From assembly GCA_035566015.1 (NCBI GenBank), contig DATMRS010000020.1:124001-188000 (forward strand): DNA of 64,000 bases, in the 5' to 3' direction. A program made the translations under genes and the position numbers. Shown here piece after piece: positions 1-7,075 of the stretch (its first letter is position 1; every line of letters starts with the position of its first letter). Under the pieces are notes generated by a model. It was not told where the DNA came from. It was given only the letters and a program-made list of their open reading frames with translations, and did not search any database. This DNA is from DATMRS01 sp035566015. Its GTDB lineage: Bacteria > Pseudomonadota > Alphaproteobacteria > Sphingomonadales > Sphingomonadaceae.

Positions 1-1843
1 GCATCGCGGCGGGCAAGGCCTTTACCGGCGATACATAAGACGGCACGGCGGCAGACGGCACGGCGGCGAGCTTGACCGGCGCCGCTTTGGCGGCCTTCCT
101 GGCCGGCGGCCGCTTGCCGTCGTCGATGCGGAAGAGCGCCGCCTGCTCGGCGAGCGAGGTCGTCTCACTCGTCAGATTGCGCGCGGCCGCGGAGGTCTGC
201 TCGACCATCGCCGCATTCTGCTGAGTCGACTGATCCATAGTGCTGATCGCGACGCTGATCTGCGTCAGCGCGGAGGATTGCGCCTGATTATCGGACGCCA
301 TGCTGCCCAGCAGCGTATGCACTTCGCCCACATCGCCCGAGATATTGGCGAGCGCGCCGTCGACGCGCTGCACGGCCCCTACCGCCGTGACGATATCGGT
401 CTGCGTCACGGTGAGCTGATCGCGGGCGCGCTTCGCCTCTTCCTCGGCACGCATTGCGAGCGAGCTGACGAGATCGGCGACGACGGCGAAGCCTCGCCCC
501 GCATCGCCCGCGCGCCCGGCCTCGACCGCCGCGTTCATCGCCAGCACGCGCGTCTGGAATGCGATCTTGTCGAGCCCTTCGATGACCGAATCGATTCCGG
601 TGGCGCTTTCGCGAACACGTTCCATCGCCTGCACCGCCTCATCGGCGATCGAACGGCCACCGCCCACCGTCGCTATCGCCTGATCGGCGCGCTCCACGGT
701 TCGGCCGGCCGCTTCGGCGGTCGCCTTCAGCCGATCGTCGATCTGAACGAGCGCCGCGGAGGTTTCCTCCAGGCTGGCCGCATTGCTTTCGGTACGACGG
801 GCGAGGTCCTCGGCGGCCTGCGCGATCTCGTTGGAGCCAGTCCGGATGCTGCTCGCGCTTTCCGAAACCGAGCCGATCATCTCGCGCAGACGGGCGAGCG
901 CTTCATTGAAATTGGTCTTGAGCCCGTTCATTTCGGTCGGGAAGTCGGCCTTCACCTCGGCTGTCAGATCGCCCTGCGCGACGGCGGAAAGGCTGTTGCC
1001 CAGCAGTGTGGTGACGAGCTTCTGATCCTCGGCCGCCTTTCTGTCGGCCTCCTGACGCGACACGGCGGCAAGGCGGAACTGCTCGACGGCCCTGGCGATC
1101 TCGCCAAGTTCGTCGGCGCGCTCGCGATGGGGGACGTTGACGGAATCGCCCTCCGCAAGCGCGGTGGTCACACCCGTAAGCTCACCCATGGGCTGCGCGA
1201 AGCTGCGGTTGAAGCCACGCCATACGAAGGCGAGGAAACCGATCGACAGCAGCGCCAGAAAGGTGATGAGGAAAAACATCTTTTCGGTGAACAGGCGCGC
1301 CTTCTCACCATTGGCCTTTGCCCGCCCGATCGCGGCCTTCATCAAGTCGTCGCTGGCGTCGAGCGCCGCATGCGAGGCGTCCTTGCCGTCCTTCTTGAGG
1401 AAGGAGAGCGTCATCGTGCGGTCCTTCGCACGGCTTAACTCCAGGATGCGGCCGTTCACCTCCTCCAGCTTTGCGACCTCTGTCTTCAGCTTGGTGATTC
1501 CCGGCGCGAGCGACGGGTCCGCCACGGCGGAGAGGCGCGCGATTTCCTTGGCCAGATTGTCGTGATTGGTGCTGACCCGGCCTTCGAGTTGCGCCAGTTC
1601 CTGCGCATCGATCGAATCCATGTGCGAATACATGAGAATGCGATATTCGCGTAGATAACCAAGGATCTGCGCCAAGGCGTAGGTGGTCGGCAGGCTGACG
1701 CTCGCTTCCTGACGTTCGGCGGCGGCGACCACCCTGGTCGATATGACGGCGGCGGTGCCGAGCGTGGCGGTGACGAGACCGACCGGCACGAAGGCGACGA
1801 GCAGCTTTCGCGTCAGTCGCAAATTGTTGAGAGCTTGGAACAT
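1..1843 (-). CDS. Methyl-accepting chemotaxis protein (3' end outside window)
   Basis: Inner-membrane chemoreceptor that would signal to CheA through CheW. The ATG at 1843 opens a protein beginning MFQALNNLRLTRKLL; 614 codons are visible and the reading frame is still open at base 2, so the C-terminus is missing. Visible parts: TM1 at about residues 14-34, a helical sensor region of about 150 residues without a recognisable ligand motif, TM2 at about 189-210, HAMP, then a methyl-accepting coiled coil. The hairpin tip (NAAVEAGRAGDAGRGFAVVAD) is at about residues 431-454. The last visible stretch is an Ala/Pro/Lys-rich tail. A CCTATAAT motif lies 39 bp upstream (1882-1889), shared with other motility genes here. 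Confidence 0.93.
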   Translation of the reverse strand, partial: MFQALNNLRLTRKLLVAFVPVGLVTATLGTAAVISTRVVAAAERQEASVSLPTTYALAQILGYLREYRILMYSHMDSIDAQELAQLEGRVSTNHDNLAKEIARLSAVADPSLAPGITKLKTEVAKLEEVNGRILELSRAKDRTMTLSFLKKDGKDASHAALDASDDLMKAAIGRAKANGEKARLFTEKMFFLITFLALLSIGFLAFVWRGFNRSFAQPMGELTGVTTALAEGDSVNVPHRERADELGEIARAVEQFRLAAVSRQEADRKAAEDQKLVTTLLGNSLSAVAQGDLTAEVKADFPTEMNGLKTNFNEALARLREMIGSVSESASSIRTGSNEIAQAAEDLARRTESNAASLEETSAALVQIDDRLKATAEAAGRTVERADQAIATVGGGRSIADEAVQAMERVRESATGIDSVIEGLDKIAFQTRVLAMNAAVEAGRAGDAGRGFAVVADLVSSLAMRAEEEAKRARDQLTVTQTDIVTAVGAVQRVDGALANISGDVGEVHTLLGSMASDNQAQSSALTQISVAISTMDQSTQQNAAMVEQTSAAARNLTSETTSLAEQAALFRIDDGKRPPARKAAKAAPVKLAAVPSAAVPSYVSPVKALPAAM

Positions 1844-1881
1844 CTCTTGTCCCCTGTTGATGAAATTGCGCGGCCCGTTTC

Positions 1882-1889
1882 ATTATAGG
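1882..1889 (-). promoter_or_regulatory. CCTATAAT motif upstream of the chemoreceptor gene
   Basis: Minus-strand CCTATAAT, preceded by AT, 39 bp before the ATG at 1843. The same CCTATAA core precedes motA, fliN, flgC, flgI, the EAL gene and the gene at 31062. A CCGG tetranucleotide lies 16 nt upstream of it. It reads as a -10 element, but the sigma factor is not known. Confidence 0.5.
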
Positions 1890-1952
1890 ATGGCGGCGCG
1901 GAGAGCCGGCGAGGGACAGAAGAAATCGGGCGGGTCGCCGCCCGGAGAGGGA

Positions 1953-2570
1953 TCAGGGCTGCGGAATCATTCCCGCGGCGAAGGCGATGCGCAGGACCTC
2001 GGCAAGGCTGCGGACATCCAGCTTTTCCATCAGCTTCGCGCGATAGATTTCGACCGTGCGCGGGCTGATCTCCAGTTGATGCGCGATCAGCTTGTTCGGC
2101 AAGCCTTCGATCAGTCCACGCAACACGTCCAGTTCCCGCGCGGAGAGCAGGGCCAGTCTGGCACTGGCCCGCTCGCGCCGGCCGCTTTCGGTGCCTTCGC
2201 GGGAGAGGCGCGTGAACGCCGTCTCGACGGCGGCAAGCAGCGCGACATGCTCGCAGGGCTTTTCGAGGAAATCGACGGCGCCGTTCTTCATCGCCTGCAC
2301 CGCGAGCGAAATATCGCCTTGTCCGGTGAGGATGATGGCCGCGAACTGCGCCGGTTGCCGCGCCACCGCCTTCAGGACGTCGATCCCGCCCGTGCCCGGC
2401 ATATCGAGATCGAGCAGGATGCAGCCCGCCTCCAGTTCCATCGCCTGCAGGAACAGGTCGCCCGAAGCGAATTCGCGGATCGACAGATCGGGCTGCGTGT
2501 CCATCAGGCTTCGCAGCGATGCACGGACGAGATCGTCGTCGTCGACGATATAGAGATGCCGCGCGTTCAC
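1953..2570 (-). CDS. FixJ/NarL-type response regulator
   Basis: Two-component response regulator of 205 aa. The receiver domain (about 1-120) has an acidic pocket (VDDDD at 9-13), the phospho-acceptor Asp54 in LLDLDMPG, and a conserved Lys in LEKPCE. A LuxR-type HTH (about 135-200) contains the pattern LSARELDVLRGLIEGLPNK and SPRTVEIYRAKLMEKL. The GTG/ATG-proximal end overlaps the stop of the upstream sensor kinase by 4 bp, so the two form an operon and most likely a cognate pair. FixJ-family regulators activate target promoters when phosphorylated. The targets cannot be read here; adjacency to motility genes is suggestive only. Confidence 0.9.
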   Translation of the reverse strand: MNARHLYIVDDDDLVRASLRSLMDTQPDLSIREFASGDLFLQAMELEAGCILLDLDMPGTGGIDVLKAVARQPAQFAAIILTGQGDISLAVQAMKNGAVDFLEKPCEHVALLAAVETAFTRLSREGTESGRRERASARLALLSARELDVLRGLIEGLPNKLIAHQLEISPRTVEIYRAKLMEKLDVRSLAEVLRIAFAAGMIPQP

Positions 2571-4906
2571 GTGCCGACGAGTTCGGTCTCGTCTGCCGCC
2601 GGGACGGTGAAGCGGATGCTTGCCCCCGCGCCCACGCGATTTTCCACGAACAGCGTGCCGCCATGCGCCTCGATGATGCGCCGGCAGATCGACAGGCCCA
2701 CCCCCATCCCGTTCGCCTTCGTCGAAAAGAATGGCTCGCGCCAGCGATGCAGCATTTCAGCGGCAATGCCGGGGCCATTGTCCTGGACGGCGATTTCCAC
2801 CGCCCCTTCTTCCGTACCACGCGACTGGATGACGATTTCGGGCCGGATATCGGGACGGTCAGCCATCGCTTCGAGGGCATTGCGCACCAGATTGACGATC
2901 ACCTGCTGGATCTGCACCCGGTCCACCCATATCAGCGCGCAATCGCGGGCGAGTTCGAAACGAACATTCGTCCTCTGCCACTCGCCATGGGCAAGGACCA
3001 TGTCGACGGCATCGTAGAGTATCTCGGCCAGGGGCTCCACCCGCATCTCCGCCGAGCCGCGCGAGGAGAAGCTGCGCATCCGCTTGACGATGCCGCCCGC
3101 CCGCAACGCCTGCGTGCCCGCAAGCCGCACCAGCTCGCGGATACGATCGATATCGGCCTCCTTGCCGCCGCTCGTCAGCAGCAGGTCGGCCGCCCCGATG
3201 AAATTCGCGCTGGCGGCGAGAGGCTGGTTGAGTTCATGCGCCAGCCCGGCCGCCATCTCGCCCATCGCGCTCAGCCGCGAAACGTGGAACAGTTCCTCGC
3301 GCAGCTCGGTCAGGCGGGCCTGCGCCGCCAACCGCTCGGTCTGGCTCCTCAAAAAGGCGACGAACAGCCGCTCCTGCCCGATATGGCCCTCCCCCAAGGC
3401 AAGCTCGACGGGGATTTCGTTTCCGTCCCGATGCACCGACGCGAGCGTCTGTGTCCTGCCCGCAAGATAGGGTGTGCCCGTTTCGAGATAGGCGTTGAAG
3501 CGCCGGTCATGCTCCTCCTGATAGGCGACCGGTATCAACAGCTTCACGTCGCGACCGACAACCTCGCTTGCGCGATAGCCCAGCAATCGCTCGGCGGCGG
3601 CGCTGAAGGAGCGGATGATTCCCCGCTCGTCCACCGTCACCATCGCGTCGGGCACGGTGTCGAGGACCGAGCGGAGCTCCTTCTCGAACCGGACACGAGC
3701 CGTGATATCCGTCATCGACAGGACGATCACCGGCTCCCGATCGCCCTCGCCGCTGAGGAGACGCGCCTGCTCCAATGTGAAGAGCGGCGTGCCGTCCCGC
3801 CGGTGCTCGACAATCTCCTCCTCGCACCAGCCGTCCTGCTCCAGCCGCACCACGAGCGATCGCCACCGTCCCGATCGGGCTTCCGCGCCCAGCAGCCCAT
3901 GCTTGTTTCGGCCGACCGCCTCGGCCGCGGTCCACTGGTAAAGCCGTTCGCAGCCATTGGACCAGTGAAGGATGTCCCCCTTCATGTCGACGAGCGCGAT
4001 CGGCGCCGAATCCAGCGCGCGGGTCACTTGTCGACGGGCCGCATTCTCGCTGCCGATCCGCGACCAGGCGCCCAATACTATTGCCGCGGAGACCATGATC
4101 TGCGTGCCGACGTCAACCGCCTCGGCCAGTTCCGACGTGATGGCGAAATTCCGCACGACCCAGAGCCGGAGCAGCGCGAAGGACGCGAGCGCGACGATGC
4201 AGGCGGTGAGGACGAGCCGCAGCCTTCGCGCGTCGATCTCCCGGTTGGCGGCCAGCCGTGGCCATCCCGTGCGATAGCGCCAGGAGATAAGCGCGATCGA
4301 CAGCGCGGCGCGCAGGATCGCACCCGGCACGGACAGGAGCGCGTGGCAGTTCGGCCTGTCGGCCCCGATGATGCCGAGCGGGATCACCGCGCCTGCAACG
4401 ATCGCGATGCCGAGCGCCAGGCTCGCCAGCAGCACCGCCTGCTGGCTGGCGCGGCGCCCGCCCTGTACCGCAAGGCCCGTCGCGATCGCGAGCAGCAACA
4501 GCGTGGCCGTCGACACGAGTTCCAGCCTGGTCGGCGAATCGAACTGGTCGTTGAACGCAAATCCCGGCCATAGCGCGGGCAGGATCGCTTGCAGCAGGGC
4601 TGTCAGGCAGACCGCGATCGAAATCAGGAGCAGCGGCAGCGTGATGCGGCGACCTTCCCCCCGCATTCCGGCGAGGATCGTCAACGCGAGAAACAATCCG
4701 CCGACCGCCATCAGCGGCTGCGATCGATAATGGTGGACGCCGAACCCCGCCACAGGGCCGTCGCCCAGATAGCGGACGGCCAGAAAAAAGACGCAAACGG
4801 CGACAGCTACAGCGATGCAAAGACGCGGAAAATTGCCGGTGACGCCGCGTTCGGCACGCGGGCCCCATGTTTCAACAAAGCCGCCCCCCGCGTTCACGCC
4901 CCGCAT
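2567..4906 (-). CDS. FixL-like membrane sensor histidine kinase with two PAS domains
   Basis: About 779 aa from the ATG at 4906; the frame is open further to a TTG at 4951 but the ATG fits better. About seven hydrophobic helices occupy residues 25-280. PAS1 is at about 290-405 and PAS2 at about 412-525. The HisKA domain has AHELNQPLAA with phospho-acceptor His557, followed by an HATPase with N box (NLVRNALEAM), DNGPG and a G-rich lid (GMGVGLSICRRI). PAS2 resembles the FixL sensor, with an EEHDRRF motif placing a His (466) where FixL binds heme, and an Arg (484) in the following loop. Its neighbour encodes the FixJ-like partner. The stimulus is unknown; heme binding is inference. Confidence 0.87.
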   Translation of the reverse strand: MRGVNAGGGFVETWGPRAERGVTGNFPRLCIAVAVAVCVFFLAVRYLGDGPVAGFGVHHYRSQPLMAVGGLFLALTILAGMRGEGRRITLPLLLISIAVCLTALLQAILPALWPGFAFNDQFDSPTRLELVSTATLLLLAIATGLAVQGGRRASQQAVLLASLALGIAIVAGAVIPLGIIGADRPNCHALLSVPGAILRAALSIALISWRYRTGWPRLAANREIDARRLRLVLTACIVALASFALLRLWVVRNFAITSELAEAVDVGTQIMVSAAIVLGAWSRIGSENAARRQVTRALDSAPIALVDMKGDILHWSNGCERLYQWTAAEAVGRNKHGLLGAEARSGRWRSLVVRLEQDGWCEEEIVEHRRDGTPLFTLEQARLLSGEGDREPVIVLSMTDITARVRFEKELRSVLDTVPDAMVTVDERGIIRSFSAAAERLLGYRASEVVGRDVKLLIPVAYQEEHDRRFNAYLETGTPYLAGRTQTLASVHRDGNEIPVELALGEGHIGQERLFVAFLRSQTERLAAQARLTELREELFHVSRLSAMGEMAAGLAHELNQPLAASANFIGAADLLLTSGGKEADIDRIRELVRLAGTQALRAGGIVKRMRSFSSRGSAEMRVEPLAEILYDAVDMVLAHGEWQRTNVRFELARDCALIWVDRVQIQQVIVNLVRNALEAMADRPDIRPEIVIQSRGTEEGAVEIAVQDNGPGIAAEMLHRWREPFFSTKANGMGVGLSICRRIIEAHGGTLFVENRVGAGASIRFTVPAADETELVGT

Positions 4907-5003
4907 CCCGACAGAATATACGCGTCGTACCAATCGGGCCGCTGCTAGCAAAATGTACCATGCAACGAAAGCGGTGCCGGCCTCGCCGCGCGGGCGCGGG
5001 GGC

Positions 5004-5363
5004 TCAGTGGGCGGCGTTTTCGGTGGCCAATCCTTCCATGATCGTGCGGTTCACGTCGATCAGCCCGTCGATCGAATCCCGCTTGCGCACCACGTCGCTC
5101 GTATAATGCTCGACCCACAGCGCGAGCGAGATGATGCCCGCGCGCAGGACCGTCGGCAGCTTGTTGCCGGGCGAGCCGCACAGGATGGCGAAGGTGCTCC
5201 ACACCTCCCTGTTATGGTGGAGGACGCGCATCAGCGCGGCGCCCGTCAGCCCCTCTTCCTTCGCGCGGATCAACTCACCCGTGACCTGGCTCAGCAGCCG
5301 GTATTCGGTGGCACGCGGCGTCGCCGATATCGATTGGACCCGGCGATAAGCGTCGAGCGACAT
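5004..5363 (-). CDS. flaF: FlaF, flagellin biosynthesis regulator
   Basis: A 119-aa soluble helical protein matching FlaF of alphaproteobacteria: AYRRVQSISATPRATEYRLLSQVTGELI near the N-terminus and the W-x-x-F-A-I-L-C pattern in the middle. In Caulobacter, FlaF is needed for flagellin production and secretion, acting opposite FlbT. Neither flbT nor a flagellin gene is next to it here. The ATG at 5363 has a strong ribosome site (GGAGGAACC just upstream). Upstream on the minus strand TTCTAGAATG resembles, with one change, the CCTATAAT motif of neighbouring motility genes. Confidence 0.85.
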   Translation of the reverse strand: MSLDAYRRVQSISATPRATEYRLLSQVTGELIRAKEEGLTGAALMRVLHHNREVWSTFAILCGSPGNKLPTVLRAGIISLALWVEHYTSDVVRKRDSIDGLIDVNRTIMEGLATENAAH

Positions 5364-5466
5364 GGTTCCTCCGTCATAACCTCTCGCTCATTCTAGAAGG
5401 ACCGCCTTCCGATCGGGCGCCGGGGGCACTTTTTTGTTCGGATCGGCCCGGCGCGACGATCCCCAT

Positions 5467-5474
5467 CCTATAAT
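5467..5474 (+). promoter_or_regulatory. CCTATAAT motif upstream of motA and the che1 operon
   Basis: ATCCTATAAT ends 39 bp before the motA ATG at 5513. It is almost identical, in sequence and spacing, to the motif before the chemoreceptor gene at 1843. A CCGG sits 15 nt upstream. Likely -10 element of the promoter driving motA through pilZ. Confidence 0.55.
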
Positions 5475-5512
5475 CAACACACGGGTTTCGGCCCTTGCTG
5501 CGGGATCATATC

Positions 5513-6403
5513 ATGCTCAACGGTATCGGCGTCCTCGTCATTCTCGGCTGCGTGTTCGGCAGCTTCCTGATGTCGGGCGGCAACATCATGGTCATCCTGC
5601 ACGCGCTGCCGCACGAGATGGTGGCCATCGCCGGCGCGGCGATCGGCGCCTTCATCCTCGGCAATTCGGTGGCGACGGTGAAGAAGGCCTGGTCGGGCAC
5701 GCTGCGCGTCTTCCGGGGGCCGCGCTGGAAGGAAGGCGACTATCGCGACCTGCTGGCGCTGCTCTTCTCGCTGCTCGCGACGTTCCGCAGCGGCGGCGCG
5801 ACCGCGATCGAAAGCCATCTCGACGCGCCCGGCGACAGCGCGCTCTTCGCCCCCTATCCGCGCCTGCTCGCCGATCGCGCGCTGATCGATTTCCTCTGCG
5901 ATTATCTGCGCATGATGACGGTCAATTTCGAAGACCCGCACCAGATCGCCGAAGCGATGGAAAATGATATCGAGCGCCATCATGCCGAGGAGCTGCTGCC
6001 CCAGCACGCGCTCCAGATCATGGCGGACGGGCTGCCCGCGCTGGGCATCGTCGCGGCGGTGCTGGGCGTCATCAAGACGATGAGTTCGATCGACCAGCCG
6101 ACCGACATATTGGGTGCGATGATCGGCGGCGCGCTGGTCGGCACCTTCCTCGGCGTGCTCCTGTCCTACTGCTTCGTCGGGCCGATCGCGTCCAAGCTGC
6201 ACCAGATTGTCGAGGCCGACCAGAAGCCGCTCTACCTCGTGAAGACCGCGATCATCGCCCATGCGCAGGGCCTGCCGACGCAGGTGGCGGTCGAACTCGC
6301 CCGGCGCATGACGCCGTCCAGCTACGCGCCTTCCTTCTCCCAGCTCGAGGATGCTCTCGATCTAGCCAAGGACCAGCTCAATGCCGCAACCTCAGCCGCT
6401 TGA
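5513..6403 (+). CDS. motA: Flagellar motor stator protein MotA
   Basis: Proton-channel stator subunit, 296 aa, inner membrane. TM1 (MLNGIGVLVILGCVFGSFLM) and TM2 lie in the first 55 residues. A long cytoplasmic loop carrying RDLLALLFSLLATFR and EEMENDIERHH-type charged helices follows. TM3 and TM4 (PALGIVAAVLGVIKTM and GGALVGTFLGVLLSYCFVGP) have the conserved prolines of the family. An ATG at 5513 is preferred over the in-frame TTG at 5495. It is the first gene of a long operon; its end overlaps the STAS gene by 23 bp. The partner motB lies about 6.5 kb downstream in the same operon. Confidence 0.95.
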   Translation: MLNGIGVLVILGCVFGSFLMSGGNIMVILHALPHEMVAIAGAAIGAFILGNSVATVKKAWSGTLRVFRGPRWKEGDYRDLLALLFSLLATFRSGGATAIESHLDAPGDSALFAPYPRLLADRALIDFLCDYLRMMTVNFEDPHQIAEAMENDIERHHAEELLPQHALQIMADGLPALGIVAAVLGVIKTMSSIDQPTDILGAMIGGALVGTFLGVLLSYCFVGPIASKLHQIVEADQKPLYLVKTAIIAHAQGLPTQVAVELARRMTPSSYAPSFSQLEDALDLAKDQLNAATSAA

Positions 6404-6713
6404 CGGCGCCGCGCTGCCCGAGGGCGGCCAGCCGCTCAAGCTTCCCGCCCATTGCGGCACGACCGAGGCGGAGGACCTGCGCATCCGCCTCGTCCTCGCC
6501 TGCGACGTCGACGGCGTGATCGAGATCGACGCCGGCGAGGTGGAGAGCATCGGCCAAGCCGTGCTCCAGCTTCTCGTCGCCGCAAAGGCGGAGGCGGCGG
6601 ACAGCCTGCCTTTCACCATTGTCAATCCCAGCCCGGCCTTCGTCGACCGGATCACGGCCTGCCGTCTCGGCGACGCAATCGGGCTCACAGCCGAAGAGGA
6701 ACCGGTTCAGTGA
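6381..6713 (+). CDS. STAS-domain protein, CheS-like
   Basis: A 110-aa single-domain STAS protein. Its core contains IRLVLACDVDGVIEIDAGEVESIGQAVLQLLVAAKAEA, where an anti-sigma antagonist would carry a phosphorylatable Ser/Thr in the D-S-S/T loop; here the loop reads ESIGQAV. It overlaps motA by 23 bp and the next cheY by 4 bp. A small STAS-like gene directly before cheY1-cheA is also found in the Sinorhizobium che operon (cheS), where the protein binds CheA and speeds draining of phosphate from the sink CheY. By synteny this is the likely role; sequence identity was not tested. Confidence 0.75.
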   Translation: MPQPQPLDGAALPEGGQPLKLPAHCGTTEAEDLRIRLVLACDVDGVIEIDAGEVESIGQAVLQLLVAAKAEAADSLPFTIVNPSPAFVDRITACRLGDAIGLTAEEEPVQ

Positions 6714-7075
6714 GCAAGCTAATCCTGACCGTCGATGACTCCGCCAGCATGCGCGCGCTGCTCAAGGCATCGCTCGTTGCCCAGGGTTTCCGCATCGAAG
6801 GGGCGAATGACGGCGAGCATGGGCTGGAGCGCATGCACGAGATCAAGCCGGACCTGTTGATCACCGACATCAACATGCCGAAGATGGACGGCTTCGCCCT
6901 GATCGAGGCCGTGCGCGACGTTCCCGAATTTCGCGGCACGCCGATTCTGGTGCTCTCCACCGAATTTTCGGAAGACAAGAAGACGCGCGCACGCACCGCC
7001 GGCGCCACCGGCTGGATCACCAAGCCGTTCGACGCCGGCAAGCTGGGGGCGGCGATCCGCCGCGTCTGTCCGTGA
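6710..7075 (+). CDS. cheY: CheY-type single-domain response regulator (che1, first copy)
   Basis: A 121-aa receiver domain with no output domain. It has the acidic pair DD at 9-10, phospho-acceptor Asp53 in LLITDINMPKMDG, Thr/Ser in VLSTEF and Lys in ITKPFD. The start is a GTG that overlaps the stop of the STAS gene; a GAGGA sequence lies just before. By position next to cheA it corresponds to CheY1 of rhizobial operons, which acts as a phosphate sink rather than as the motor-binding CheY. Which of the CheYs in this window binds the switch cannot be read from sequence. Confidence 0.92.
   Translation: MSKLILTVDDSASMRALLKASLVAQGFRIEGANDGEHGLERMHEIKPDLLITDINMPKMDGFALIEAVRDVPEFRGTPILVLSTEFSEDKKTRARTAGATGWITKPFDAGKLGAAIRRVCP

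Noticed and set aside
2519..4573. Long plus-strand open frame (about 680 codons) opposite the sensor kinase gene
   Set aside because: It encodes Arg/Asp/His-rich low-complexity protein with no domain; it mirrors the third-position GC of the kinase gene. Similar long antisense frames at 58951-61041, 25231-27183 and 44705-46021 were left out for the same reason.
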